From contig JAUILL010000021.1 in NCBI GenBank assembly GCA_030433335.1, positions 1 through 61,875 on the forward strand: 61,875 nt of DNA. Direction: 5' to 3'. The notes under the pieces are model-generated. The model worked only from the letters and a program-made list of their open reading frames with translations, was not told where the DNA came from and did not search any database. This document shows positions 23,293-32,777 of this stretch, one piece after another. This DNA comes from Alphaproteobacteria bacterium. GTDB lineage: Bacteria > Pseudomonadota > Alphaproteobacteria > Rhodobacterales > Rhodobacteraceae. The translations under genes and the position numbers were made by a program. The first letter of the stretch is position 1. The number at the start of each line of letters is the position of its first letter.

Positions 23293-25056
23293 ATGGTTGA
23301 CACATCGACAGCACCGGTACCCGTAAGCGGCCAGAAAAACGAACTGGTCGCCAAGGGTGAAGCCGCGCTCGCGTGGACCAAAGGCGTCACAGACCAACCC
23401 GGCATTCGCCGCGCGATGCCCGCCATCGTGCTGGTATCCGCCGCCGTGCTGGGCCTGATGGTGTACATGTTCCTGAACACATCGGGTCAGGTCGCCCTGA
23501 ACACCGGCTTGCCCGAAGCTGAAAAAGCACAGGCCCTTGAACTGCTAAACGGTCAGGGCATCGCGGCCACAATCAACAAAGACAATGGCCAGATCCAAGT
23601 TCCCAAGGGCGATCTCTACCGCGCCAAGATGGCACTGGCTGCCGAAGGTCTGCCCGCAGGCACGCCTGACGGCCTGTCCACCATCACCGACATGCCCATG
23701 GGCACCAGCCGCAGCGTCGAAAGCGCGCGTCTGCGCCGTATGCACGAGTTGGACCTTGCCCGCTCGATCTCTGAAATCAAGGCGATCACTCAGGCCCGTG
23801 TGCACCTCGCTCTGCCCGAGCGCACCGCGTTTGTCCGTGACAGCCAGCCGCCCCGCGCGTCGATCTTTGTACAGGTCGCGCCCGGTCACACCTTGGGTCA
23901 GAACCAGGTTGATGCGATCGTCAGCCTTGTCAGCACGTCGATCCCCGGCATGCCCGGCAACAACGTGTCGGTCGTCGACCAGACCGGCCGCCTGCTGACC
24001 AACAATACCGAAGACGCGTTCACCGCGCAGACCGACCAACAGACCCGCCAGCGCATCGAACAAGAAGAGCTGTATCGCCAGCGTATCGAAGCCCTGATCA
24101 TGCCGATCGTCGGCCTTGGCAATGCGGCCGTTCAGGTGACCTTGGACATGGACTTCACCCGCTCCGAGGTGATGAACGAACAGTACAGCCCGAACCAGAC
24201 TGCCCTGCGCAGCGAGCAGAGCATGCTGGAAGAAAGCAGCAACCCCAAAGCGGGCGGCATTCCCGGCGCTGTGTCAAATACGCCTCCGATGGAAATGGAT
24301 CTCGAGGACACCCAGCCCGGCGTGGGCCGTCAGTCCAGCGAGTCAATCCAGAACCGCTCGTCTTCGTCGACCAAGAACTACGAAGTCAGCCGCCGCGTTG
24401 AAACCATCGTTCCCCAGTCGAACCGCATCACCCGTGTGAGCGCCGCCGTCCTGCTGCGTGCGCCGACGAGTGCGGACCCGACCGAACCCGCCGTTCTGCC
24501 CGAGGCTGTGCTGCGCGAAATCGAAGCACTGACCCGCACCGCGGTCGGCTATGATCAGGCGCGCGGCGATACCATCACCGTCTCGTCCAGCCCCTTCATC
24601 GACACCTTCGATGTCTACGAGGCCCCTTGGTACGAGGCAGAATGGTTGCCGCAGGTTGGCCGCATTCTGGCCCAGCTGGTTGCCCTGGCGATCGTCATCC
24701 TCGGCATTATCCGCCCGCTGATGTCCCGCCTGCTGCCCAAGCCCATGGAATACGGCATCAGCCCCGCTCTGGCCGACACCGTCGAAGTTGGCGAAGGCGA
24801 CACCCTGTCCACTCTGCGGGCCCGCTTGAACGGTCAGGATGCTCCCGATGGCAGTTCCGCCGACGGCAAGGGCGGCTCGACAGAACCCAAAGGCGACGTT
24901 GTGCCCCGTGGCCCCGAGAACGAACTGCTCAAGAACGCCGCCGCCACCTACGAAGAAAAAGTCACCCTGCTGCGCCATCTGGCAGAAGTCGAAAGCGCCC
25001 GTGTTGCTGCCGTATTCGAGCAGATGATCGAGCGTGACAAGGAGATCGACAAATGA
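23293..25056 (+). CDS. fliF: Flagellar MS-ring protein FliF
   Basis: The product has 587 residues with transmembrane helices near residues 38-58 and 455-475. The periplasmic ring-building region has the FliF/YscJ pattern, including ALELLNGQGIAATINKDNGQIQVPKGDLYRAKMALAAEGLP and the VHLALPERTAFVRD motif (each shown only in part here). The cytoplasmic C-terminus (LRHLAEVESARVAAVFEQMI) binds FliG. Length is normal. The stop overlaps the fliG start by ATGA. Confidence 0.97.
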   Translation: MVDTSTAPVPVSGQKNELVAKGEAALAWTKGVTDQPGIRRAMPAIVLVSAAVLGLMVYMFLNTSGQVALNTGLPEAEKAQALELLNGQGIAATINKDNGQIQVPKGDLYRAKMALAAEGLPAGTPDGLSTITDMPMGTSRSVESARLRRMHELDLARSISEIKAITQARVHLALPERTAFVRDSQPPRASIFVQVAPGHTLGQNQVDAIVSLVSTSIPGMPGNNVSVVDQTGRLLTNNTEDAFTAQTDQQTRQRIEQEELYRQRIEALIMPIVGLGNAAVQVTLDMDFTRSEVMNEQYSPNQTALRSEQSMLEESSNPKAGGIPGAVSNTPPMEMDLEDTQPGVGRQSSESIQNRSSSSTKNYEVSRRVETIVPQSNRITRVSAAVLLRAPTSADPTEPAVLPEAVLREIEALTRTAVGYDQARGDTITVSSSPFIDTFDVYEAPWYEAEWLPQVGRILAQLVALAIVILGIIRPLMSRLLPKPMEYGISPALADTVEVGEGDTLSTLRARLNGQDAPDGSSADGKGGSTEPKGDVVPRGPENELLKNAAATYEEKVTLLRHLAEVESARVAAVFEQMIERDKEIDK

Positions 25057-26090
25057 ACGCCCTCGTCCCAGCCAACCAGGAAAACACCCAGCTCGCCGAA
25101 TTGAATGGCACCCAGCGCGCCGCAGTTTTGATGATGCTCTTTGGTGAACAGGCCGCCGCGAGCGTTCTGCGGGAACTGACCCCGGGACAGGTGCAGGATC
25201 TGGGTGCCGCGATGTACTCGGTCCGCCAGATCCACCACAACACCATCGCCGCCGTCGTCGATGAGTTTCTGGCAGAACTGAACGAACAGACCAACATCGG
25301 CATCGGTGCTGGCGCCTACATCAACTCGGTCCTCCACGAAGCTCTGGGTCCGGACAAAGCACAGTCGGTTCTGTCGCGCATCACCCGCTCGACCGCCGAA
25401 CACCCGATCGAGATTTTCGACTGGATGGATGCCAAGGCGATTTCGGAACTGATTGTCGACGAACACCCCCAAATCATGGCGCTGGTCATTGCGTCCATCG
25501 ATGCGCAACTGGCCAACGAAGTGCTGCGCCTCTTGCCAGAGGACGTTCAGCCCGACATCGTTTTCCGGATCGCAACTCTGACCAACGTTCAGCCCGACGC
25601 TCTGAAAGAGCTCGAGCAGGTCATGCAGCGCAAGTTCAAAGCCAACACCACCCTGCGCGCCAGCCAGATCGGCGGCATTCGTTCTGCTGCTCGTATCATG
25701 AACTTCGCAAAGCAGGACATGGAACAGCGCATCATGAAGGCAATCCGCGCCGAGGACAAAGACCTCATGGAGAACCTTCAGGACAACATGTTTGTCTTCG
25801 ACAATCTGGTTCAGTCGCAGGACCGCGCGATCCAGACCCTTCTGCGCGAAATCGACGCCGAAATCCTTACGGTCGCGCTCAAGGGTTCGGACGATTACGT
25901 CCGCGACCGTTTGCTGGCCTGCATGTCGACCCGCGCCGCCGCCAACATCCGCGACGAGATGGAGGCTATGGGTCCGATCCGCCTGACCGCGGTTCAAGAA
26001 GCGCAAAAGCAGGTCGTCGCCGTGGCGCGCCGTCTTGCCGATGCCGGTACGATCACGCTCGCCGGGCGTGGCGGTGAGGAGATGGTCTAA
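25053..26090 (+). CDS. fliG: Motor switch protein FliG
   Basis: The product has 345 residues with the three FliG domains. The EHPQ motif in the middle domain (VDEHPQIMALVIA) and the torque-generating C-terminal helices (FDNLVQSQDRAIQTLLREID, LKGSDDYVRDRLLACMSTRAA) with their charged residues are visible. It forms the cytoplasmic rotor ring with FliM and FliN and contacts the MotA loop. Length is normal. It is coupled to fliF (ATGA) and fliH (TAATG). Confidence 0.97.
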   Translation: MNALVPANQENTQLAELNGTQRAAVLMMLFGEQAAASVLRELTPGQVQDLGAAMYSVRQIHHNTIAAVVDEFLAELNEQTNIGIGAGAYINSVLHEALGPDKAQSVLSRITRSTAEHPIEIFDWMDAKAISELIVDEHPQIMALVIASIDAQLANEVLRLLPEDVQPDIVFRIATLTNVQPDALKELEQVMQRKFKANTTLRASQIGGIRSAARIMNFAKQDMEQRIMKAIRAEDKDLMENLQDNMFVFDNLVQSQDRAIQTLLREIDAEILTVALKGSDDYVRDRLLACMSTRAAANIRDEMEAMGPIRLTAVQEAQKQVVAVARRLADAGTITLAGRGGEEMV

Positions 26091-26929
26091 TGTCCCAGCA
26101 ATCCCGTCCCAATGCGGCGCTGTCCCGCGCGCTCGACCACGAAGACATAATGCGCCTGATCCGAGAAGCCGACCAATCCGGTTTCGTCTCGGGCAGCGCT
26201 CTGCCGACCAAGGTCTCTGCCACCCCCGAGAACTTCAAGCCCAAGGGCTTTGTCGCTGTCGAAGAGAGCGCCCTGCCCGACCTGACGGCGGACATGCCCG
26301 AAGACCGGATCGAAATCTCGAACCGCACCGAAGAGGCGAGGCCCGAAGCCGCGCCCGCAGCGCCTCAGGTGGACATTGAAGCGATCTGCAAAGAAGCATG
26401 GGCCGAAGGCTACCAGGCCGGACTGGCAGAAGGCGAAGCCAAAGCGGCCCTGACCGCACCAGAGCCAGCCGAACCGGTCTCGGACGAGGACGCCATCGCA
26501 GTTGCCCGCCAAGAGGCCTACGAAGCCGCCAAAGCCGAATTTGCCGAAGCACAAGAAGCCTTTGTCGCGGCGACCCAGCGCCTGCTGACACCGGACACGG
26601 ATGCTATGTCGGGTCTACGGGATCAACTGACCGAAGCTGTGCGCAAGCTGGCCTCTGACCGCGCTGGCGTGCAGATCGACACCACCCCTGCCCGCTTCGT
26701 CAACAAGATCGAAGCGCTGGTAGAAACCGTTGCCAGCGGCATTACAGATGTGACCATTCGCCTAAGCCCCAAGGATCTGGACGCCGTCACCCCCTTTCTG
26801 ACCGAAGCGCCCATCGTCCAGCAAAGTCGCCTAATCGCCGACGCGAACCTGCGTCGCGGCGATGTCGGCATCAGCACGCCCGACATTTCTCTGACTGACA
26901 GCCTGACCAAGAAAGGCGCAGCAAAATGA
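26090..26929 (+). CDS. fliH: Export ATPase regulator FliH
   Basis: The product has 279 residues: a charged, low-complexity N-terminus, a central Ala/Glu-rich helical region with spaced small residues (EAWAEGYQAGLAEGEAKAA, typical of FliH GxxxG-like runs), and a C-terminal domain (DVTIRLSPKDLDAVTPFL) that binds FliI. It holds FliI at the export gate and C ring. It overlaps fliG (TAATG) and fliI (ATGA). Confidence 0.88.
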   Translation: MSQQSRPNAALSRALDHEDIMRLIREADQSGFVSGSALPTKVSATPENFKPKGFVAVEESALPDLTADMPEDRIEISNRTEEARPEAAPAAPQVDIEAICKEAWAEGYQAGLAEGEAKAALTAPEPAEPVSDEDAIAVARQEAYEAAKAEFAEAQEAFVAATQRLLTPDTDAMSGLRDQLTEAVRKLASDRAGVQIDTTPARFVNKIEALVETVASGITDVTIRLSPKDLDAVTPFLTEAPIVQQSRLIADANLRRGDVGISTPDISLTDSLTKKGAAK

Positions 26930-28260
26930 GCTCACTTCTGGCTTCTCTGACGCACTCGCTCGACGACCTGTCTATCAAACCGACCCCTGACATGAGCGGC
27001 AAGGTGCTGCGTTATGACGGGTTGATTTTGGAGTGCACCGGCTTTCCGGCCAGCCCCGGCGCGATCTGCGAGGTCGAGACCGAAGATGGCAGCCGTGTAC
27101 AGGGCGAAATCGTTGGCTTTCGCGATGGTCGCAACATGCTGTTTCTGGACACCCCCGGTGCGCGCATCGTCTCGGGCGCGCGCGTGCGCAGATTGGACGG
27201 TGGCCATGATGCCCTGATGGGCGAGGCCCTGCTTGGCCGCGTCATCGACGCCGAAGGCCAAGCGCTGGACGAGGGCCCGAACCCCCAAGGCGACATCCGC
27301 TGGCCTCTGGCTGGGAAGGTGCAGAACCCCCTGGCCCGCCAGCCCGTGGATACCGTTCTGGACGTGGGCGTGCGCATCATCAACAGCACTCTGACCGTCG
27401 GCAGAGGACAGCGCGTCGGCATCATCGCAGGCTCTGGCGTCGGTAAGTCGGTCCTGATCGAGATGATGACCAAGAACACCAACGCGGACGTTGTCGTCGT
27501 CGGCCTGATCGGGGAACGCGCCCGCGAAGTCGGCGCATTCGTCGGCCATATCATGCACGGCGAGAACGCCCATAAAACCTGCGTCGTGGCCGTGCCAGCC
27601 GACCGCTCGCCTCTGCTGCGTCTGCGGGCCGCCAACCGCGCCACCGCAGTCGCCGAATACTTCCGGTCCAAGGGCAAAGACGTTCTGTTGATCATGGACT
27701 CGCTGACCCGCTGCGCCCACGCCCGCCGCGAGATCGGTCTGGCCTTGGGCGAACAACCTACCGCCAAGGGCTACACCCCCTCGGTCGTTTCAATGATCCC
27801 CACGCTGATCGAACGCGCGGGGCCGGGCCTCAAGGGCGAAGGGTCCATCACCGCCTTCTACACCATTTTGGCTGACGGCGATGACACCAACGATCCCGTC
27901 GTGGACACTGCGCGCGCCATTCTGGACGGTCACCTGGTTCTGTCGCGCAAGCAGGCGCAGATGGGCATCTATCCCGCGATCGACATTCCCCAGTCGGTCA
28001 GCCGCGTGATGAACGACATCGTGGACAAGGACCACCAGCGCGCCGCCCTCAAGCTGCGCCGGATGATCAGCCTGTACATGGACAACCGCGACATGATGCT
28101 GATGGGCGCCTATAGCCCCGGCCAAGACCCCGAACTGGACGAAGCGGTCCAGATGTGGCCACGGATCAAGAACCTGATCCAGCAGCCCGTGGACGAAAAA
28201 TCGCCCTTCCCCGAAAGCTGTAAGAACCTGCTTAACCTCGCCGGAGGCGCCCTCGGATGA
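26926..28260 (+). CDS. fliI: Flagellar type III export ATPase FliI
   Basis: The product has 444 residues, an F1-beta-like ATPase. Walker A GIIAGSGVGKSVLIEM, the Walker B region DVLLIMDSLTRCAHARREIGLALG (partly shown) and the family signature GEPPTAKGY-like GEQPTAKGYTPSVVSMIP are present. It unfolds and delivers substrates with FliH and FliJ. Length and motifs are complete. It is coupled at both ends by ATGA overlaps. Confidence 0.97.
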   Translation: MSSLLASLTHSLDDLSIKPTPDMSGKVLRYDGLILECTGFPASPGAICEVETEDGSRVQGEIVGFRDGRNMLFLDTPGARIVSGARVRRLDGGHDALMGEALLGRVIDAEGQALDEGPNPQGDIRWPLAGKVQNPLARQPVDTVLDVGVRIINSTLTVGRGQRVGIIAGSGVGKSVLIEMMTKNTNADVVVVGLIGERAREVGAFVGHIMHGENAHKTCVVAVPADRSPLLRLRAANRATAVAEYFRSKGKDVLLIMDSLTRCAHARREIGLALGEQPTAKGYTPSVVSMIPTLIERAGPGLKGEGSITAFYTILADGDDTNDPVVDTARAILDGHLVLSRKQAQMGIYPAIDIPQSVSRVMNDIVDKDHQRAALKLRRMISLYMDNRDMMLMGAYSPGQDPELDEAVQMWPRIKNLIQQPVDEKSPFPESCKNLLNLAGGALG

Positions 28261-28676
28261 CCCGCAAAGAAAAATTGATGGATTTGATGGTCCGCAAGGA
28301 AAAGGCGAAGCTGGGGCAGGAAAGCAAAGAGCTGGGGCAGATCGCCCAACAAGCTGCCCGCGCCGAGGCGCAGTCCAACCAGCTTAAAACCCTTCTCGAC
28401 GAGGCTGTCACCCAACGTGCCACAATCAATTCCAAGGCCCAGCTTGCTTCGACCATGTGGTTCGGGAACGCCATCGCGCAGCAGCTGACCAATGTCGAAG
28501 CCCAGCGCGAACAGAGCGCCGCGCAACTGCTCGAGGCCCGGTCGCGCGTGGCCCAAGCGGAACAGCGTGTGCGGATCTACGGCGAAAAGGCAGTCGAGAC
28601 CAAACGCGAGGCCCGCGCAGAAGCTGACGCCAAAGAAGATAGCCGGCTCGGAGAGCGCGGACGGACTCCCCGCTAG
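28257..28676 (+). CDS. fliJ: Export chaperone/stalk protein FliJ
   Basis: A 139-residue protein predicted to be one long antiparallel coiled coil rich in Lys, Gln, Ala and Glu, as expected for FliJ, which inserts into the FliI ring and contacts FlhA. Sequence conservation in this family is low, so the call rests on position after fliI, size and coiled-coil content. It is the last gene of the fleT-fliEFGHIJ operon. Confidence 0.85.
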   Translation: MTRKEKLMDLMVRKEKAKLGQESKELGQIAQQAARAEAQSNQLKTLLDEAVTQRATINSKAQLASTMWFGNAIAQQLTNVEAQREQSAAQLLEARSRVAQAEQRVRIYGEKAVETKREARAEADAKEDSRLGERGRTPR

Positions 28677-28684
28677 GCCGGACT

Positions 28685-28699
28685 TGGCACTGCACTTGC
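28685..28699 (+). promoter_or_regulatory. Sigma54 promoter of fliK operon
   Basis: TGGCAC (28685-28690), five bases, TTGC (28696-28699): perfect match, starting 8 bases after the fliJ stop. Predicted start near 28711, before the fliK ATG at 28750. Confidence 0.9.
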
Positions 28700-28749
28700 A
28701 ACATCCGCTCTGATTGAACGCCTCTCTGATTGACACCGAAAGGAACGCT

Positions 28750-30708
28750 ATGACCCCGCTGACACTGGCAGAGCAGAGCTTTCTAAAAATTGATACGCCG
28801 CAGCAGGTCAAACCTGCCGCCGCCAAGTCTGGCTCGGCTGACGAGTTTGGCAATGTAATGGCACGTGCGCAGGGAATTGCGGATCCGGAAACGACCGAGA
28901 CCGAGGCCGTCGTGTCCACCGCTGTAGACGGCAAGGCAGAAGCCACCTCTGAAAAAAGTCAGAAGCCCGCGAATTCCACCGAGGCTCCCAAGCCTTTAGC
29001 ACAAAAAGCCACTTTGACCGGCGACGCTCCGGTTGAGGTCGAAGCAGAGATTCCTGTGATGGCCCGCGCACCCGAGGGGGGCTTGACCACGAAGTCTGCG
29101 CCGAAGGGCATGAATTTTCAGGTCCAAGACGATGCCACGAAGCCGATCAAACTCACTGAGACCGTCAATGCGCGTCCGACTACTGTCGCGTCTCTTCGGA
29201 CGAAAGCCTCTGATCAGAGCAAAGATGTGACCAAGACGGTATCGACTGATGTGATCTCGCCCGAATTGGCTGCCGACACCTCTGACAAAGCCGCAGATCA
29301 AATCGTTTCTAGCGAAGCGGCCCAAACAGAGTCACCAGCCTCTCCTGAGGTGCGCGAGTGCCTGCAAACGCTGAGTGCAACGACCAGCGCTGCGGCTCTG
29401 AATGTTCAAACAGCCGTTGCTTCCGTCGAGACCGCACCGAGCGAAAAACCCACTGCAACTTTGGCCGCGCTCTCGCTTCGAGCGCAAATGGGCGAGAAAC
29501 CAACCAAGGCTGCCTCTGCTCAGACTAGCCAGAGTCTGCAGGTCGGCCAGAAGGTGACGGTAGCCGACGCAAGCTCTCCTAAAGTGAGTGCCGGAGTTCC
29601 TGCCGCTGGAAAAGTTGAGGCTTCCAAAGAGACTGCCGACATTACGGTGACCGCAGCACTTTCAAAGGGCGCAGGCAATGATGCGGAGACAGCAAAACCC
29701 CTGATCGCGAAAGCAGAAATCAAAGACGCGAAACCGGCGCAAGAAGGTGAGACAGTCACGCCCGAAGCGCAAGAAAACGCGCAAACCCTCGCCGTTGCAA
29801 CGGCTGGCGCAGCGGTCGCGGCTCCGGTGACACCGCGAACATCGGACAAACCCGCGAACGGCGTGAAATCCTCGCAACCCCTGAACACGGTCATGCCCAA
29901 TGGGGTGCGACGCACTGAGCAAAGCACAAATATTCCGCAGGCGCGTACCGCTGAACAGGTGGCCGAAGGATCTCCTGTCTTGGCACCCCGAGTGTCGTCG
30001 ACGCTGAGAACCGAAGCTTCGGACGGGCCCGCCTCTTTTGCCGAGAAGTCCGCGGCCACCGGTGAGAAGCCTGACTTCGCACTGAAGATGGAGAACATGA
30101 TCCAGCAGGCCGTTTCAAAGGACGTGACCTCTGAAGCAGTGGATGTCAGCGCGGCATTGACCGAAGTCGCTCAGCCCGCCCAACCGCTGCCGCAGACCGC
30201 GGTCGCCGCGCCTCAGCTGCAGGTCGTCGCCTCGCCCGAGAGCTTCCAGCAAGTCGAGGCCGCTGTGAAATCAGCGGTCGCGCAGGAACTGGCGATGGAC
30301 GAAGCCACATGGCCGGAAACCATGGTTCAGGACATCGGGTTCGAGACCCTCGCCGATGGTGAAGCGCTGGAAATCCAGCTGACACCCGAAAATCTGGGCC
30401 GCGTTCAATTGCGCATGGAACTGCGGGATGGCGCAGCTTCTGTGACTATCGTGACCGAGACCTCCGAGGCCGCGAAACAATTCAACGACAACCAGCAGAA
30501 GCTGGCAGACCTGCTTGCCAAACAAGGCGTCGAACTGGCCAACCATAACGCTGGCACCGGCCGCGATATGGGACGTGGCGGGTCGGACGGCCAGAACGGC
30601 AATGGCTCTGCTTCTTCTCTTCAAAACGACACCGCCGATGGAACCGGACAGACCGAGGTGGCAACCGCCCGCAAAGATCCGAACCGGCTCGTGGACGTAC
30701 AGGCATAG
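28750..30708 (+). CDS. fliK: Hook-length control protein FliK
   Basis: From the ATG at 28750 (GAAAGGAA upstream) the product has 652 residues. Residues 1 to about 500 are low-complexity, rich in Ala, Thr, Ser, Lys and Glu, and act as the molecular ruler. The C-terminal domain is the conserved FliK switch region (LEIQLTPENLGRVQLRMELRDG then SEAAKQFNDNQQKLADLLAKQG, partly shown). It stops hook growth and switches export by contacting FlhB. It is longer than enteric FliK (about 400 residues). A TTG at 28714 is a less likely start. Confidence 0.93.
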   Translation: MTPLTLAEQSFLKIDTPQQVKPAAAKSGSADEFGNVMARAQGIADPETTETEAVVSTAVDGKAEATSEKSQKPANSTEAPKPLAQKATLTGDAPVEVEAEIPVMARAPEGGLTTKSAPKGMNFQVQDDATKPIKLTETVNARPTTVASLRTKASDQSKDVTKTVSTDVISPELAADTSDKAADQIVSSEAAQTESPASPEVRECLQTLSATTSAAALNVQTAVASVETAPSEKPTATLAALSLRAQMGEKPTKAASAQTSQSLQVGQKVTVADASSPKVSAGVPAAGKVEASKETADITVTAALSKGAGNDAETAKPLIAKAEIKDAKPAQEGETVTPEAQENAQTLAVATAGAAVAAPVTPRTSDKPANGVKSSQPLNTVMPNGVRRTEQSTNIPQARTAEQVAEGSPVLAPRVSSTLRTEASDGPASFAEKSAATGEKPDFALKMENMIQQAVSKDVTSEAVDVSAALTEVAQPAQPLPQTAVAAPQLQVVASPESFQQVEAAVKSAVAQELAMDEATWPETMVQDIGFETLADGEALEIQLTPENLGRVQLRMELRDGAASVTIVTETSEAAKQFNDNQQKLADLLAKQGVELANHNAGTGRDMGRGGSDGQNGNGSASSLQNDTADGTGQTEVATARKDPNRLVDVQA

Positions 30709-30719
30709 GACAGTGAACC

Positions 30720-31313
30720 ATGAGTGACGCAAACACAGATGCGCCGAAAAAGAAGGGAAAACTCCTGAAGATCATTCTGATGATCCTTGGGTTCCTGTTG
30801 TTCCTTGGCGGCGGCTTTGCTGGCGGCGTGTATTACGCTGGGATGCAGATGTCTCCGTCCGAGGAGGTTCTGCGCCTTGTTGAACGCACCAATGGTGAAG
30901 GCGGCGAAGGCGGTGAAGAAGGCGGCGAAGGTGAAGGCGAAGAGGGCGAAGGTGGCCCCCAGCGCATGGTGAAGGACATTCCCGAAACCCCTGTCTTCCA
31001 GACCAGCTACTATGAATTCCCCGATACTCTGACCACCAACCTCAAGGGTTCGCGCCGGTTTCTGCAGGTCGGGATCGGCATGTCGACCCAGTACGACGCA
31101 AGCGTCATCACCAACGTGGAAACCCACGCGATGGCGATCCGTTCGGATTTCCTGGCTGTGATCAGTGGCTTCTCGGAAGATGACGTCGCAGGCATGGACG
31201 GGCGTGACCGCCTGGCCGAGGCGATGAAGGCTGCCGTGAACAAACGTCTCGAAGAGCTCGAAGGGTTCGGCGGGATTGAGAACGTCTTCTTCCCGTCTTT
31301 CGTTCTGCAGTAA
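30720..31313 (+). CDS. fliL: Flagellar basal body protein FliL
   Basis: The product has 197 residues: a basic N-terminus (PKKKGKLLK), a transmembrane helix (about 17-40), a striking Gly/Glu repeat linker (GEGGEGGEEGGEGEGEEGEG) and the periplasmic FliL domain with YYEFPDTLTTNLKGSRRFLQVGIGM and a C-terminal VFFPSFVLQ. It encircles stator units. A second, diverged FliL is encoded at 9311. Confidence 0.92.
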   Translation: MSDANTDAPKKKGKLLKIILMILGFLLFLGGGFAGGVYYAGMQMSPSEEVLRLVERTNGEGGEGGEEGGEGEGEEGEGGPQRMVKDIPETPVFQTSYYEFPDTLTTNLKGSRRFLQVGIGMSTQYDASVITNVETHAMAIRSDFLAVISGFSEDDVAGMDGRDRLAEAMKAAVNKRLEELEGFGGIENVFFPSFVLQ

Positions 31314-31329
31314 AGGACGCGGTCGAGCG

Positions 31330-32334
31330 ATGGCAAAGGCAACAAAACTCTCCAGCTTCGAGGTCGCCGCCCTTGTGGACGGCCTCAAGAATCTGGACGA
31401 CGATTCAGGCGACAGCAATGACGCCAGCAGTCAGGCCAAACCGTATAAATTCGGCGAAGACAACGTGTCGGCGCTTGGGGATTATTATGGTCTACGGATG
31501 GTCAACGAGCGCTTTAACCGTCTGGCGCGAAGCGTCTTTCTGCCTTTCCTTCGGATGCAGCCGCGGATTTCATCCTTTCCGCCGGAAATCAAAGCCTACG
31601 ACCACTACACGGACGAATTGGATAACTTCAGCAGCCTGACCATCAGCCGAATCGACGAATTGCGTGGCACACAGATGGTCGTTTTGCAGCCCAGCTTCGT
31701 CTCGCTTTTGACCAACGTGTACTATGGTGGCGAACTTAAGACGCCACCAAAGACAGGACGGAGTGAATTCACCGCGACAGAGTTGCGCGTGATCGAACTG
31801 GTGGTTGGCGGGTTGAACCGTGCGCTCGAGATGGCTTGGCGGGATCTCTATCCGATCCAACTGACCGGATCGGCCCACGAAGAAAACCTGCAGTTTGCAA
31901 GCTTTCTCGATGGCCAAGAGCAAGTGGTGAAGTGTTCCTTCATCGTTCAGCTTCCGGGCGGCGATCCAGCGGATATCGATATCCTGTATCCGCTGCAGAC
32001 TCTGAAGCCCATCGCCTCACAACTGCGTTCGCGCAGCCAGTCCGACATCGTGGGCGAAGACCTGAGCTGGCGGGCACGACTAGAGCGCGCCGTGATGAAC
32101 GTACCGCTCACGATCACCGCCCATCTGGACGAACCCAAGGTCCAGTTGCGAGCGATCACAGACCCGACCCCTGGCCGGATTGTGCCTGTGGATCTCAAAC
32201 CTGCCCCGCGTCTGTTGGTCGAGGGTCAGCACTTCTTCAACGGGGAAATTGGTGAGGTGAACGGCAAAGCCGCGATCAGCATCACCGAATGCGTGGCGAC
32301 CGTCCCGCATGAAAAGGAAAGGATGACAGGATGA
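31330..32334 (+). CDS. fliM: Motor switch protein FliM
   Basis: The product has 334 residues from the ATG at 31330. The middle domain has the FliM pattern (FNRLARSVFLPFLRMQP, MVVLQPSFVSLLTNVYYGG), and the C-terminal SpoA domain ends in GQHFFNGEIGEVNGKAAISI. The N-terminal CheY-binding motif, usually LSQxEIDALL, reads LSSFEVAALV here, so CheY contact may differ. It overlaps fliN by ATGA. It forms the C ring between FliG and FliN. Confidence 0.95.
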   Translation: MAKATKLSSFEVAALVDGLKNLDDDSGDSNDASSQAKPYKFGEDNVSALGDYYGLRMVNERFNRLARSVFLPFLRMQPRISSFPPEIKAYDHYTDELDNFSSLTISRIDELRGTQMVVLQPSFVSLLTNVYYGGELKTPPKTGRSEFTATELRVIELVVGGLNRALEMAWRDLYPIQLTGSAHEENLQFASFLDGQEQVVKCSFIVQLPGGDPADIDILYPLQTLKPIASQLRSRSQSDIVGEDLSWRARLERAVMNVPLTITAHLDEPKVQLRAITDPTPGRIVPVDLKPAPRLLVEGQHFFNGEIGEVNGKAAISITECVATVPHEKERMTG

Positions 32335-32627
32335 GCGATAATCCAATTGCTGCCGGTGGAGACAGCGTCAACGCCAAGCTCGGGATGCTGGCCAACGTCA
32401 AAGTGAAAATGACGGTCGAGGTTGGCCGTACCGAAATCACCATTCAGGATCTGCTGCGCCTGAACGAAGGCTCGGTGATCGAACTGGACCGCATGGCGGG
32501 CGATCCGCTGGATATTCTGGTCAACGGCACAATCATTGCGCGCGGCGAAGTCGTCGTGGTCGGCGAACGGTTTGGCATCCGCTTTGGTGAAATCGTCGAC
32601 CCCGAAGAGCGCATGGCCTCTGTCTAA
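32331..32627 (+). CDS. fliN: Motor switch protein FliN
   Basis: A single SpoA-type domain in 98 residues, with VKMTVEVGRTEITIQDLLRL, GSVIELDRMAGDPLDILVNG and RGEVVVVGERFGIRFGEIV. It completes the C ring and provides a docking site for FliH. Its length is typical for short FliN proteins. Its start overlaps the fliM stop. Confidence 0.96.
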   Translation: MSDNPIAAGGDSVNAKLGMLANVKVKMTVEVGRTEITIQDLLRLNEGSVIELDRMAGDPLDILVNGTIIARGEVVVVGERFGIRFGEIVDPEERMASV

Positions 32628-32722
32628 CCACGAATTCCGGCGATCAGAGCCGGATACCATAACGCATGCCGACTTTTGCGCTGCGTCTCCCTGCCTTTTG
32701 GATAGGGGGACGACGCTCTAAT

Positions 32723-32737
32723 TGGCATGAAATGTGC
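32723..32737 (+). promoter_or_regulatory. Sigma54-type promoter of fliOPQR-flhB
   Basis: TGGCAT (32723-32728), five bases, GTGC (32734-32737); GG and GC are correctly spaced. Predicted start near 32749. It would boost the export-gate genes independently of the fliK promoter. Confidence 0.65.
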
Positions 32738-32777
32738 TCCCTTTCCTGTGCAGATGCGCTGGAATTGGAGCAAAGCC

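Noticed and set aside
30895..30960. Gly/Glu tandem repeat in fliL considered as a recent simple-sequence expansion or frameshift site
   Set aside because: It is in frame, lies in the linker between membrane helix and FliL domain where length is free, and shows mixed codons rather than a perfect DNA repeat.
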